Positions 34,858 through 42,713 of a DNA stretch of 64,000 nt are shown here, piece after piece. The stretch comes from an uncultured Collinsella sp. Its GTDB lineage: Bacteria > Actinomycetota > Coriobacteriia > Coriobacteriales > Coriobacteriaceae. Each line of letters starts with the position of its first letter. Positions within the stretch are counted from its first letter, which is position 1. The stretch spans positions 1 to 64,000 of the forward strand of contig UQLF01000013.1 of the NCBI GenBank assembly GCA_900541875.1. The letters are read 5' to 3'. The notes below the pieces were generated by a model that did not search any database, had not been told where the DNA came from, and was given only the letters and a program-made list of their open reading frames with translations. The position numbers and the translations under genes were made by a program.

Positions 34858-35341
34858 CCTGCGCATTGGCCACGGCTACGACGTCCACCGTTTGGTGGAG
34901 GGGCGTCGATGTATCATCGGCGGGGTCGACATTCCCTACGAGCGCGGCCTGCTGGGTCACTCGGATGCCGATGTGCTCGCGCACGCCTTGGCCGACGCCA
35001 TTCTGGGCGCCTGCCGCGGGGGAGACATCGGCAAGCTATTTCCCGACACCGATCCCGCCTACGAGGGTGCCGATTCGATGGTGCTGCTTGCTCGCGTGAT
35101 GGGCTATGCGCGTGAGCTGGGCTTTGAGTTTGTCGATGCCGACTGTACCATTGCCTGTCAGCAACCCAAGATCACCCCGCACCGCGATGCCATGCGCGCC
35201 AACCTTGCCCATGCCCTGGGCGTTGACGTCGAAAACGTGGGCGTCGCCGCCACTACGACCGAAAAGCTCGGTTGGGAAGGCCAGGGCGAGGGAATCGGCG
35301 CCTGGGCCGTCTGCCTGCTACAGAAAACCGTTAAGGAGTAA
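34847..35341 (+). CDS. ispF: 2-C-methyl-D-erythritol 2,4-cyclodiphosphate synthase IspF
   Basis: IspF closes the cyclodiphosphate ring in the MEP pathway; it is a trimer with zinc. The 164 residues contain the zinc-binding GHGYDVHRL near the N-terminus, HSDADVLAHALADAILGA and IGKLFPDTDPAYEGADS. The C-terminal ATTTEKLGWEGQGEGIGA is diagnostic. Its ATG lies inside the end of ispD, and GGAGAGGACC just before serves as ribosome binding site. It is separated from cysS by only three bases. Confidence 0.97.
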   Translation: MFSNLRIGHGYDVHRLVEGRRCIIGGVDIPYERGLLGHSDADVLAHALADAILGACRGGDIGKLFPDTDPAYEGADSMVLLARVMGYARELGFEFVDADCTIACQQPKITPHRDAMRANLAHALGVDVENVGVAATTTEKLGWEGQGEGIGAWAVCLLQKTVKE

Positions 35342-35344
35342 CGA

Positions 35345-36811
35345 ATGCGTATCTACAACAGCGCTACCCATAAAAAGGAAGAGTTCCAGCCGATCGAGTC
35401 CGGCAAGGTCCGCATGTACGTGTGCGGCCCCACGGTCTACGACAACATCCACATCGGCAATGCCCGCACGTTCATCAGCTTCGATGTGATTCGTCGTTGG
35501 CTCATCGCGAGCGGCTACGAGGTCACGTTCGCCCAGAACCTCACCGATGTCGATGACAAGATCATCAAGCGCGCCAACGAGCAGGGCCGTACGGCTGCCG
35601 AGGTCGCGACGGAGTTCTCCGATAAGTTCATCGGCGTCATGCGCGCCGCCAACGTACTCGATCCCGATGTGCGCCCCCGCGCCACCAAGGAGATCGGCCC
35701 CATGATCGCCATGATCAAGACGCTTATCGAGCAGGGCCACGCTTACGCCGCTGATAACGGCGACGTGTACTTTGCCGTGCGCAGCGATCCCAACTATGGC
35801 CAGGTCTCGGGCCGCAACATCGATGACCTTATGGTTGGTGCACGTATCGAGGAGAACGAGGACAAGAACGACCCGCTCGATTTTGCCTTGTGGAAGGCCG
35901 CCAAGCCCGGCGAACCCAGCTGGCCGAGTCCCTGGGGCGAGGGCCGTCCCGGTTGGCACACCGAGTGCGCCGCCATGGTGCATCGCTATTTGGGCACCCC
36001 GATCGACATCCACGGCGGCGGCTCCGACCTTGCCTTCCCGCATCACGAGAACGAGTGCGCCCAGGCCACCTGCGCCTGGCACCAGGGTTTCTCCAACACC
36101 TGGATGCACACGGGCATGCTGCTGGTCGACGGCGAGAAGATGTCCAAGTCGCTCGGCAACTTCTTTACGCTGGCCGAGGTCCTCGAGCAGCACTCCGCTG
36201 CCGCCCTGCGCCTGCTGATGCTGCAGACGAGCTATCGCTCGCCGCTCGACTTCTCCTGGGAGCGCCTGGAGGGTGCCGAGAATTCGCTCACGCGTATTGC
36301 CGGTACGGTCGAGAACCTGCGTTGGGCTGCGAACCACGCGACGGCCAACGCCGATGCGGCTGCCGCCGAGGCGTTTGCTGCCAAGGCCGCCGAGACCCGC
36401 GCCGCCTTTAAGGAGTGCATGGACGACGACTTTAACACCGCCGGTGCCATGGGTGCCGTCTTTGGCTTTGTCACCGAGTGCAACCAGTATCTGGAGCAGG
36501 CGGGCGATGCTGCCGACAAGGCCGCAGTCCTGACTGCCGCCGATACGCTGACCGAGTTGCTCGATACGTTTGGCGTCGAGCTTCCCGAGCCCAAGGTCGA
36601 GCTGCCGCTGGGCCTGCTGGGCGTTGCCGCCGGCCTGGTCGCCTACACTGGTGACGACGTGGACGAGGCAGCTTCCAAGATTCTCGAGGCTCGCGCCGAG
36701 GCCCGTGCCGCCAAGAACTGGGATCTGGCAGATGCCATTCGCGATCAGCTCAAGGACCTGGGCCTGACGATCGAAGATACCGCCGCCGGCACCCGTATCA
36801 AATCTCTCTAA
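35345..36811 (+). CDS. cysS: Cysteinyl-tRNA synthetase CysS
   Basis: CysS charges tRNA-Cys. The 488 residues show the class I motif HIGN (DNIHIGNARTFISFD near 36-50) and KMSKSLGN near 262-269. The zinc ligands include C28 in YVCGPTVYD and the HHENECAQ segment. The C-terminal helical domain and a tail with AKNWDLADAIRDQLKDLG complete a normal-length enzyme. AAGGAGTAACG precedes ATG 35345. A large palindrome follows the stop codon and separates it from rlmB. Confidence 0.97.
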   Translation: MRIYNSATHKKEEFQPIESGKVRMYVCGPTVYDNIHIGNARTFISFDVIRRWLIASGYEVTFAQNLTDVDDKIIKRANEQGRTAAEVATEFSDKFIGVMRAANVLDPDVRPRATKEIGPMIAMIKTLIEQGHAYAADNGDVYFAVRSDPNYGQVSGRNIDDLMVGARIEENEDKNDPLDFALWKAAKPGEPSWPSPWGEGRPGWHTECAAMVHRYLGTPIDIHGGGSDLAFPHHENECAQATCAWHQGFSNTWMHTGMLLVDGEKMSKSLGNFFTLAEVLEQHSAAALRLLMLQTSYRSPLDFSWERLEGAENSLTRIAGTVENLRWAANHATANADAAAAEAFAAKAAETRAAFKECMDDDFNTAGAMGAVFGFVTECNQYLEQAGDAADKAAVLTAADTLTELLDTFGVELPEPKVELPLGLLGVAAGLVAYTGDDVDEAASKILEARAEARAAKNWDLADAIRDQLKDLGLTIEDTAAGTRIKSL

Positions 36812-36833
36812 TCCCCGCGGGTTTCCCAAGCAC

Positions 36834-36936
36834 CCGACCGCCCGAGCCACGGCACCTTGCCTTTCAATCGTCGGGCATGACCTCAAGGTCTATGCCCTCC
36901 TCTTTCAAGGCAATCTGCCGCACCTCGGGCGGTCGG
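36834..36936. repeat. Nested palindrome with GGCATGACC core (copy 2)
   Basis: Outer arms CCGACCGCCCGAG (36834-36846) and CTCGGGCGGTCGG (36924-36936) match perfectly; inner CTTGCCTT/AAGGCAA and the central GGGCAT...ATGCCC pair inside. The centre 36874-36896 matches 22884-22906 except for two bases, while the outer arms differ completely from copy 1. TCTATTTG follows, so it may also terminate. Confidence 0.75.
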
Positions 36937-36978
36937 TCTATTTGTTTCGTTTGATAGTTGTATTTAGGAGGTCGCTTT

Positions 36979-37893
36979 ATGGCCGACAATCGCAAGCGTG
37001 CACCGCGTGGAGGCAAGCAGGCTGCTTCTGGCTCGCGTCCGATTCGCCGCAACGACCGCGCTGCCGCTCCCAAGGGCCAGCGCGAGCGCTCACAGGCTGC
37101 TCGCCCGCAGCGCGAGCGTAGCCGCGATAACGTCCAGGTTCCCAAGGGCGAGTTTATCGAAGGTCGCCGTGCTGCCGCCGAGGCGCTGCGTACCGGCTTT
37201 CCCGTCAAGCGCGCGCTCATCGCTGAGGGCGGGGAGCGCGATGCCGCCTTGTCGCACCTGGTCGACGACCTCAACGCCGCAGGTGTCCGCATTAAGTATG
37301 TGCCGCGCGCGCAGCTCGACGCGCTGTCGAGCCATGGCGCTCACCAGGGCATTGCGCTCGAGGTTGGCAACTTCCCCTATGCCGATGTTGCCGATATCCT
37401 CGACCGTGCGGGCGACGGTCCGGCGCTCGTCGTCGTGCTCGACCATGTGACCGACGACGGCAACTTTGGCGCCATCGTGCGCTCCGCCGAGGTCGTGGGC
37501 GCGGCGGGCGTCATCATTGCCAACAAGCGCGCCGCCGGTGTAACCGTCGGCAGCTACAAGACTTCTGCCGGCGCCGTCATGCATCTGCCCATCGCGCAGG
37601 TGCCCAATATCGCCCGTGCACTCGATGACCTCAAGGCCGCTGGCTTTTGGGTGGGCGGTGCTTCCGAGCACGCCGAGGGCAGCTGCTGGGATGCTCCCTT
37701 CGAGGGCCGCGTGGCGCTCGTCATGGGTTCCGAGGGCGACGGCATCTCGCGTCTGGTGCTCGAGAAATGCGACTTCTTGACCAAGCTTCCCCAGCGTGGC
37801 ATGACCGAGAGTCTCAACGTTGCCCAGGCGACCACCGCGCTGTGCTTTGAGTGGCTGCGCCGCAATGCCGGCGAGCTCATGGGGGAGGAGTAG
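36979..37893 (+). CDS. rlmB: 23S rRNA 2'-O-methyltransferase, RlmB/TrmH family
   Basis: SPOUT methyltransferases of this type modify a ribose in 23S rRNA. The 304 residues begin with a very basic, disordered tail of about 55 residues (RKRAPRGGKQ, RERSQAARPQRERSRD). The substrate-binding L30e-like domain (EFIEGRRAAAEALRTG) follows, then the knot domain with VLDHVTDDGNFGAIVRSAE, VMGSEGDGIS and GMTESLNVAQATT. I chose ATG 36979 behind TAGGAGGTCGC. In Bacillus the yacO gene holds the same place between cysS and yacP. Confidence 0.94.
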   Translation: MADNRKRAPRGGKQAASGSRPIRRNDRAAAPKGQRERSQAARPQRERSRDNVQVPKGEFIEGRRAAAEALRTGFPVKRALIAEGGERDAALSHLVDDLNAAGVRIKYVPRAQLDALSSHGAHQGIALEVGNFPYADVADILDRAGDGPALVVVLDHVTDDGNFGAIVRSAEVVGAAGVIIANKRAAGVTVGSYKTSAGAVMHLPIAQVPNIARALDDLKAAGFWVGGASEHAEGSCWDAPFEGRVALVMGSEGDGISRLVLEKCDFLTKLPQRGMTESLNVAQATTALCFEWLRRNAGELMGEE

Positions 37894-37896
37894 CGC

Positions 37897-38574
37897 ATGT
37901 CCAAGAAGAACCGTGCCAAGTCCAAGGCCAAGCGCTTTGGCGAGGGCTCGGCCAAGCCGATTGTTTCGGCCGCGACCTATGGCGTGGGCGGCAATGCGTT
38001 TGCGCAGGCCATCGCTGATCCGGTCTCGACGGTGCACTCCAATAAGCCCGAGCTGCTGGTGGTCGACGGTTACAACGTGATTCACTGCACGCCGCGCTAC
38101 GAAAAGCTCGTCTACGACCATTCCGACGATCCGTATTCCAGCGACGTTCACGATATGGCGCGCACGGCGCTCATTAATGACGTAGCTGCGTTTGCCCAGG
38201 GCCGCTACGAGGCCGTGATCGTATTTGACGGCGCGGGCAATATTTCCAGCGAGCGCCCCAACCTACCGGCCCGCGGCGTGCGCATTGAGTTTTCGCCGAC
38301 GGGTGTTTCGGCCGATACCGTGGTGCAGAAGCTCTGCATCGAGGCGCGCGAAGAAGGCCGCGCGTGCTCCGTGGTTTCGAGTGACGGCACAATCCAGGCC
38401 GTCGTCATGGGCAAGGGCGTCACGCGCATCTCGAGCCGCATGCTGGTGGACGAGATCAAACAGATCGACAACGACGTTCACGAGGCCGAGGAAGCCCCGC
38501 AAATCAAGATGACTCTGGGCAGTCGCCTGAGCCCCGATGCCCTGGCCAAGCTCAAGGCCCTTCGCGGGAGGTAG
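37897..38574 (+). CDS. rae1: NYN-domain ribonuclease (YacP/Rae1 family)
   Basis: The 225 residues start with a basic tail (SKKNRAKSKAKRFGEG). A NYN/PIN-like domain follows, with LLVVDGYNVIH (metal-binding Asp), AVIVFDGAGN, and later VVSSDGTIQAVVMGKG and ISSRMLVDEI. Rae1 of Bacillus cleaves mRNA inside the ribosome A site. The gene follows rlmB by three bases, the same order as yacO-yacP in Bacillus, which supports the family call. It ends the disA operon; convergent transcription from the next gene starts only 27 bases away. Confidence 0.88.
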   Translation: MSKKNRAKSKAKRFGEGSAKPIVSAATYGVGGNAFAQAIADPVSTVHSNKPELLVVDGYNVIHCTPRYEKLVYDHSDDPYSSDVHDMARTALINDVAAFAQGRYEAVIVFDGAGNISSERPNLPARGVRIEFSPTGVSADTVVQKLCIEAREEGRACSVVSSDGTIQAVVMGKGVTRISSRMLVDEIKQIDNDVHEAEEAPQIKMTLGSRLSPDALAKLKALRGR

Positions 38575-38601
38575 GTGAGCTGACGGCGCGACGCTGTCTC
38601 G

Positions 38602-39942
38602 CTAACTCCATTCAGCGATGTCGATCATTCTACGGAGGCGCCATGTAAGCGCCTCTTTTAGATATGGCAGCCTTGCCGCGAGCGCGTCGTTTCTGGACAG
38701 AATCTCGATTGCCTCGTCAACGAAGCCTTCGAGTTTGTCGCCGTCAAACCAGCTCATGTCCTCGACGAGCAACATTTGTTTGGCGGGGCTTGAATGAAAT
38801 TGCGCACTGGTAAAACTGTGCTCTCCCGCCCTAAGCTCCTCTAGTGATATGTTGCACCAGAGTGATGAGCCCGAATCGAAGATGGGGGCTGGTCTGCAGA
38901 CCAGTGAGTTGACGTTTCGCACGAGGCCGAAGTTGCGCCAATGACGATCGTAGTTGGCAATGATGTCATCGCATACGATCATGCGGCCAAGGGCGTCTTT
39001 TATATCTGTCGCTCCAAGCTCCTCGCAGTTTGCTACATACCGTTCGTAATCGGTTAGTCGCTCGTCTGCATTTGCATGCTGGTTTACATAGAACGCAGGG
39101 ACATATTCTTCTTCGTCAGTTAAGAAGACACTGCATGTGCTCAAGGCGGAAGTGCCCGCGCCTTCGAGCGAATAGGGTACATAATCGTAAGTGTTCAGGA
39201 TGCGACGGTGAAGTGCAGTCGCCACCATCTCGTTATAGGGTTCCTGGTTTAGATGCGCTCCTGCTTTATGCAGAATTCGACGCCCGCCCTCGCATGTCCA
39301 GTACTTTTGAAGATTGCCGTCCGACGTGTTATCGGGCTTTGCGGCAGCCGCTTTTCCCTCTGGGGCAAAGGGCGCAATGGACAGTGAGACGTCATCAAAG
39401 GCGTTATTGAAGAAGTTAATGTCCTCCCAGGCGAGACCGGAACTTTGGGGCCTTATCCAATACTGGTCGGATAAGGAGAGGCCAAGATTTCGCTGTACGA
39501 GTTCATCGGGAACATCGACTGCGGCTTCTGCAAGCAGGGAGGCTAGCCCAATGCGTGCGAGCGGGATACCGCGGCCGCGCCACCAAGTGCGGAAAGAGTC
39601 GAGCGATACGGGGCTATTAGGGCCAAATACCCCAATAGGGGCGTGGGCGTAATCGACGTCGGCACCGATGTGGGTGAAGTCTTTTCGCGATGTGTTGTAG
39701 ACCAGCTGAGCGACTTCATACGTGCGGTTCATGAGGGTGAACGCGATCTCGCTCTTACCGTAGCCGCGGCGGGGACGTCCCCCCGTTTTGGTCACGGAGC
39801 GGAGTCGCGTGTCGACGCTGTCTTTGTCGATGAGCCATACGCCAGAAGCCTTGCGGGCCTCAAGTGCTCCGTTTTTTATGAGCTCCTGCACCCTGCGCGG
39901 GGTGATGCCGAGCAGCTCGGCGGCTTCCTTGGTAGTAAGCAT
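38602..39942 (-). CDS. HipA-like kinase fused to an N-terminal helix-turn-helix domain
   Basis: Residues 1-48 (MLTTKEAAELLGITPRRVQE, then GALEARKASGVWLI) are an excisionase/MerR-type helix-turn-helix. From about 200 the chain looks like a HipA-type kinase: SDGNLQKYW with ILHK (probable ATP lysine K226), EPYNEMVATAL, the catalytic loop D332-RHWRN337-FG and the metal-binding PIFDSGSSL (D356). The middle part (60-195) is not recognised. Total 446 residues from ATG 39942; an earlier frame start lies inside the operator. A lone gene with both DNA-binding and kinase parts is unlike the two-gene hipBA at 30239. Substrate unknown. Confidence 0.75.
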   Translation of the reverse strand: MLTTKEAAELLGITPRRVQELIKNGALEARKASGVWLIDKDSVDTRLRSVTKTGGRPRRGYGKSEIAFTLMNRTYEVAQLVYNTSRKDFTHIGADVDYAHAPIGVFGPNSPVSLDSFRTWWRGRGIPLARIGLASLLAEAAVDVPDELVQRNLGLSLSDQYWIRPQSSGLAWEDINFFNNAFDDVSLSIAPFAPEGKAAAAKPDNTSDGNLQKYWTCEGGRRILHKAGAHLNQEPYNEMVATALHRRILNTYDYVPYSLEGAGTSALSTCSVFLTDEEEYVPAFYVNQHANADERLTDYERYVANCEELGATDIKDALGRMIVCDDIIANYDRHWRNFGLVRNVNSLVCRPAPIFDSGSSLWCNISLEELRAGEHSFTSAQFHSSPAKQMLLVEDMSWFDGDKLEGFVDEAIEILSRNDALAARLPYLKEALTWRLRRMIDIAEWS

Positions 39943-39952
39943 CGCAAAACCC

Positions 39953-40013
39953 TTCGCCAGAACGAATAGTTTTATATATAACAATTGTAATTAAAACTAT
40001 TCGTTCTGGCGAA
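39953..40013. promoter_or_regulatory. Perfect 22-bp inverted repeat (operator) before the helix-turn-helix/HipA-like gene
   Basis: TTCGCCAGAACGAATAGTTT (39953 on) and its exact complement, ending at 40013, are separated by a 17-base AT-only-like spacer (39975-39991). A third partial copy, GGCGAATAGTTTT, runs from 40009 to about 40020. The left arm begins 10 bases before the start codon of the minus-strand gene, so it is very likely the autoregulatory site. AT content is far above the surroundings. Confidence 0.8.
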
Positions 40014-40045
40014 TAGTTTTGAGATGTGGTCGGGTGAAGGGCCTG

Positions 40046-40074
40046 TTGCGCCTCGTCCGCAATTCCTTTATCCT
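40046..40074 (+). promoter_or_regulatory. Promoter of tRNA-Thr(TGT)
   Basis: TTGCGC (40046-40051), 17-base spacer, TATCCT (40069-40074), 31 bases before the tRNA. Confidence 0.55.
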
Positions 40075-40104
40075 AAACAGGCTTCGCGCGAAAGCGCCAA
40101 GTGT

Positions 40105-40179
40105 GCCAGTGTGGCGCAACGGTAGCGCAACTGATTTGTAATCAGTGGGTTGCAGGTCCGATTCCTGTCACTGGCTCCA
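40105..40179 (+). tRNA. tRNA-Thr (anticodon TGT)
   Basis: Acceptor GCCAGTG/CACTGGC, anticodon loop TTTGTAA, T arm around GTCCGATTCCTGT, encoded CCA. Confidence 0.96.
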
Positions 40180-40189
40180 TGAGAGTTTC

Positions 40190-40230
40190 GGGCTCTGTTC
40201 CCTTGTGGGGACAGAGCTCGTTTCTTTTTT
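40190..40230 (+). terminator. Terminator of tRNA-Thr(TGT)
   Basis: GGGCTCTGTTCCC pairs with GGGGACAGAGCTC (G-T pairs allowed), followed by TTTCTTTTTT. Confidence 0.85.
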
Positions 40231-40276
40231 ATGTCGATAAGTCAGCGGGTTTGGCGCCAACCACGCTTCAGGTTTG

Positions 40277-40493
40277 TCTCGATCTGTAACACGAGTGGGC
40301 CGAAAATCCTTCTTACTATTACAGATCGAGACATTGCCAAGGGACGGCCGATAACATCTCGATCTGTAACACGAAGAGGCTGAAAACCGTTCTAGCTGTT
40401 ACGGATTGAGACGTTAAGACGGGATGAGCGGGAAACATCTCGATCTGTAACAGATAGGGGAGGAATAACCCTCTTACTGTTACAGGTCGAGAC
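40277..40493. repeat. Three tandem hairpin repeats, 80-81 bp period
   Basis: TCTCGATCTGTAAC occurs at 40277, 40357 and 40438. Each copy is followed about 30 bases later by its complement (TTACAGATCGAGAC, TTACGGATTGAGAC, TTACAGGTCGAGAC), giving three hairpins of about 57 bases linked by about 24 variable bases. Changes in the arms are mostly G-T tolerant. No gene covers them. Confidence 0.85.
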
Positions 40494-40524
40494 ATAGGAC
40501 GGGGCGAGGTTGGTCATCGTCATC

Positions 40525-40667
40525 GAGCGTGGATTATCGGACACACGAGCGTGGAAAATCTCCCGCCTAGTGGATGAGCGTGGATAATCTGCCACTTTGG
40601 CCTTGGGGGTGCGACAAAAGTGGGAGATTATCCACGCTCGATTTCAAACGGGAGAAAATCCACGCTC
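40525..40667. repeat. Five GAGCGTGGAWWATC motifs in nested inverted order
   Basis: Three direct copies (40525, 40547, 40576) are followed by two inverted copies (40626, 40654). The inner pair forms a stem of about 20 bp between 40576 and 40645 and the next pair extends it outward. The inner motif contains TTATCCACG, one base from the DnaA box TTATCCACA. The rest of the gap (40690-40880) is AT-richer, holds CTATATATAG and no supported gene. Confidence 0.8.
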
Positions 40668-40882
40668 GAATCTGCCACGGGAGCCCGATCTCGACCTATA
40701 TATAGGTGCAAATAGGCTGTTATCGAAGTTCGATCCTGAAGGTGTACTCCACTACACCAAAGTGTTACCTCGGGAAACGTCGCCTCAGTATCCAAAACCA
40801 CCGTTCTTCATATCCAAACTCAACAAAACCGCAGGTCACGACTATATAGATACGCCCGGCACCGTGTATCTAGAGGTTTTCG

Positions 40883-40912
40883 TTGACAGCCCCCAAGGTT
40901 GCATCGTATTAT
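40883..40912 (+). promoter_or_regulatory. Strong promoter of the tRNA-Tyr/Thr/Met-tuf operon
   Basis: TTGACA (40883-40888), an 18-base spacer and TATTAT (40907-40912). The preceding AGAGGTTTTCG is shared with the rpmG promoter at 42714, which points to a common upstream element for translation genes. Confidence 0.82.
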
Positions 40913-40974
40913 CTTTTTCGTTCGCGGGGGCGGCGGTCCAAAAGACCAAAGGACCTGCGGATACTTGAACGATT

Positions 40975-41056
40975 GGGAGTTTGCCCGAGTGGTTAATGGG
41001 GACGGGCTGTAAACCCGTTGGCTCTGCCTACATAGGTTCGAATCCTATAGCTCCCA
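40975..41056 (+). tRNA. tRNA-Tyr (anticodon GTA)
   Basis: A class II tRNA with long variable arm, acceptor GGGAGTT/AGCTCCC, anticodon loop CTGTAAA and T loop TTCGAAT. CCA is not encoded (CCC follows the discriminator). Confidence 0.95.
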
Positions 41057-41066
41057 CCCGTCAAGT

Positions 41067-41142
41067 GCCTGTATAGCTCAGTCGGTAGAGCACTTCGTTG
41101 GTAACGAAGAGGTCACCAGTTCAAGTCTGGTTGCAGGCTCCA
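41067..41142 (+). tRNA. tRNA-Thr (anticodon GGT)
   Basis: Acceptor GCCTGTA/TGCAGGC, anticodon loop TTGGTAA, T loop TTCAAGT, encoded CCA. Confidence 0.96.
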
Positions 41143-41145
41143 TCC

Positions 41146-41222
41146 GGCGGTGTAGCTCAGTTGGTTAGAGCACACGGTTCATACCCGTGGCGTCACTGGT
41201 TCGAATCCAGTCACCGCTACCA
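41146..41222 (+). tRNA. tRNA-Met (anticodon CAT), elongator type
   Basis: Acceptor GGCGGTG/CACCGCT, anticodon loop TTCATAC, encoded CCA. The anticodon stem CACGG/CCGTG lacks the GGG/CCC pairs of initiator tRNA. A lysidine-type tRNA-Ile with CAT anticodon cannot be ruled out. Confidence 0.93.
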
Positions 41223-41230
41223 TAGGTAAC

Positions 41231-41263
41231 ACGGTGGCTTCTCAATAGTATGTTGAGAGGCCA
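41231..41263 (+). promoter_or_regulatory. Hairpin in the tuf leader
   Basis: GTGGC-TTCTCAA and TTGAGA-GGCCAC pair across a short loop between tRNA-Met and tuf. It may be a processing or stabilising structure after the tRNAs. Confidence 0.5.
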
Positions 41264-41318
41264 CTATGGTATAAAGGCAAAGTCCCGTCCGGGGACGACC
41301 TGTTTAGAGGAGGGCTTT

Positions 41319-42509
41319 ATGGCCAAAGAGAAGTTTGAGCGCACTAAGCCGCATGTTAACATCGGCACCATTGGTCACGTCGACCACGGCAAGACCACGC
41401 TGACCGCCGCCATCACCAAGGTTCTCTCTGAGACCGAGGGCTGCAAGGCTGACTTCACTGCGTTCGAGAACATCGACAAGGCTCCCGAGGAGCGCGAGCG
41501 CGGCATTACGATCTCCGTCTCCCACGTCGAGTACGAGACTGCTGCCCGTCACTACGCTCACGTTGACTGCCCGGGCCACGCTGACTACGTCAAGAACATG
41601 ATCTCCGGTGCTGCTCAGATGGACGGCGCTATCCTGGTCATCGCCGCTACCGACGGCCCCATGGCTCAGACTCGTGAGCACATCCTGCTCGCCCGTCAGG
41701 TCGGCGTTCCCTACATCGTCGTCTTCCTGAACAAGTGCGACATGGTCGACGATGACGAGCTCATCGACCTCGTCGAGATGGAGACCCGTGAGCTCCTCTC
41801 CGAGTACGATTTCCCCGGCGACGACATCCCCGTCATCCGTGGTTCCGCTCTGGGCGCTCTCGAGGGCGACGCCAAGTGGATGGACGCTATCCGCGAGCTC
41901 ATGAAGGCCGTCGACGAGTACATCCCGACGCCTGCTCGTAACAACGACCTCCCCTTCCTGATGGCCGTTGAGGACGTTATGACCATCTCCGGCCGTGGTA
42001 CCGTTGCTACCGGCCGTGTCGAGCGCGGTGAGCTCAAGCTCAACGAGCCCGTCGAGATTGTCGGCATCAAGGATACCCAGAACACCGTCGTTACCGGTAT
42101 CGAGATGTTCCGTAAGTCCATGGACTTCTGTGAGGCTGGCGACAACGTCGGTCTGCTGCTCCGCGGCATCAAGCGCGAGGACATCGAGCGCGGCCAGGTT
42201 CTCTGCAAGCCCGGTTCGGTTACCCCGCACACCAAGTTCACCGGTGAGATCTACGTTCTGACCAAGGAGGAGGGCGGCCGCCACACCCCGTTCTTCGATG
42301 GTTATCGTCCTCAGTTCTACTTCCGTACCACCGACGTTACCGGTACGGTCAAGCTCCCCGAGGGCACCGAGATGGCTATGCCTGGTGACCACATCACCAT
42401 CGAGGGCGACCTCATCCACCCGATCGCCATGGAGGAGGGCCTGCGCTTCGCTATCCGCGAGGGTGGCCACACCGTCGGTTCGGGCATCGTCTCCACGATC
42501 ATTGAGTAA
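41319..42509 (+). CDS. tuf: Elongation factor Tu
   Basis: EF-Tu delivers aminoacyl-tRNA to the ribosome. The 396 residues are full length, with G1 GHVDHGKTT, the switch I region GITISVSHVEYE, G3 DCPGHADYVKNM and G4 NKCDM. Domain 2 (GRGTVATGRVERG) and domain 3 (HTKFTGEIYVL) follow. I chose ATG 41319 behind AGAGGAGGGC; the frame opens earlier at 41250. Codon use is strongly biased, as expected for a highly expressed gene. It is cotranscribed with three tRNA genes, an arrangement known from other bacteria (tRNA-tufB), and not with the str operon. Confidence 0.98.
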   Translation: MAKEKFERTKPHVNIGTIGHVDHGKTTLTAAITKVLSETEGCKADFTAFENIDKAPEERERGITISVSHVEYETAARHYAHVDCPGHADYVKNMISGAAQMDGAILVIAATDGPMAQTREHILLARQVGVPYIVVFLNKCDMVDDDELIDLVEMETRELLSEYDFPGDDIPVIRGSALGALEGDAKWMDAIRELMKAVDEYIPTPARNNDLPFLMAVEDVMTISGRGTVATGRVERGELKLNEPVEIVGIKDTQNTVVTGIEMFRKSMDFCEAGDNVGLLLRGIKREDIERGQVLCKPGSVTPHTKFTGEIYVLTKEEGGRHTPFFDGYRPQFYFRTTDVTGTVKLPEGTEMAMPGDHITIEGDLIHPIAMEEGLRFAIREGGHTVGSGIVSTIIE

Positions 42510-42536
42510 ATTAGCTCTTTGATATAGCTGACTTAG

Positions 42537-42572
42537 AGAACCCGGCACTTATATGGGTGCCGGGTTCTTTTC
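42537..42572 (+). terminator. Terminator of tuf
   Basis: AGAACCCGGCAC pairs perfectly with GTGCCGGGTTCT, followed by TTTTC. Confidence 0.93.
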
Positions 42573-42713
42573 TGCAATGGATATTGAGCCGTTGCTGGTG
42601 TCGAGAGGATCGATAATGGTCCTGGATGCACCGTCGATTAGCTCTCGATGGCTTCATTGATGTGTTCCAAATATGAATGGATCCACCGAGAACCAATTGA
42701 CTCGAGGTTTTCA

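Noticed and set aside
40277..40667. CRISPR array
   Set aside because: The repeated units are themselves hairpins of about 57 bases with only three copies and related, not unique, linkers; no cas gene is present.
40525..40880. Chromosomal origin of replication
   Set aside because: There are DnaA-box-like motifs and AT-rich DNA but no dnaA, dnaN, gyrB, rpmH or parAB nearby, and the motifs sit in a palindromic repeat.
40597..40968. 123-codon frame in the repeat-rich gap before tRNA-Tyr
   Set aside because: It begins inside the GAGCGTGGA palindrome and ends over the tuf-operon promoter, has no ribosome binding site and no homology I can recognise.
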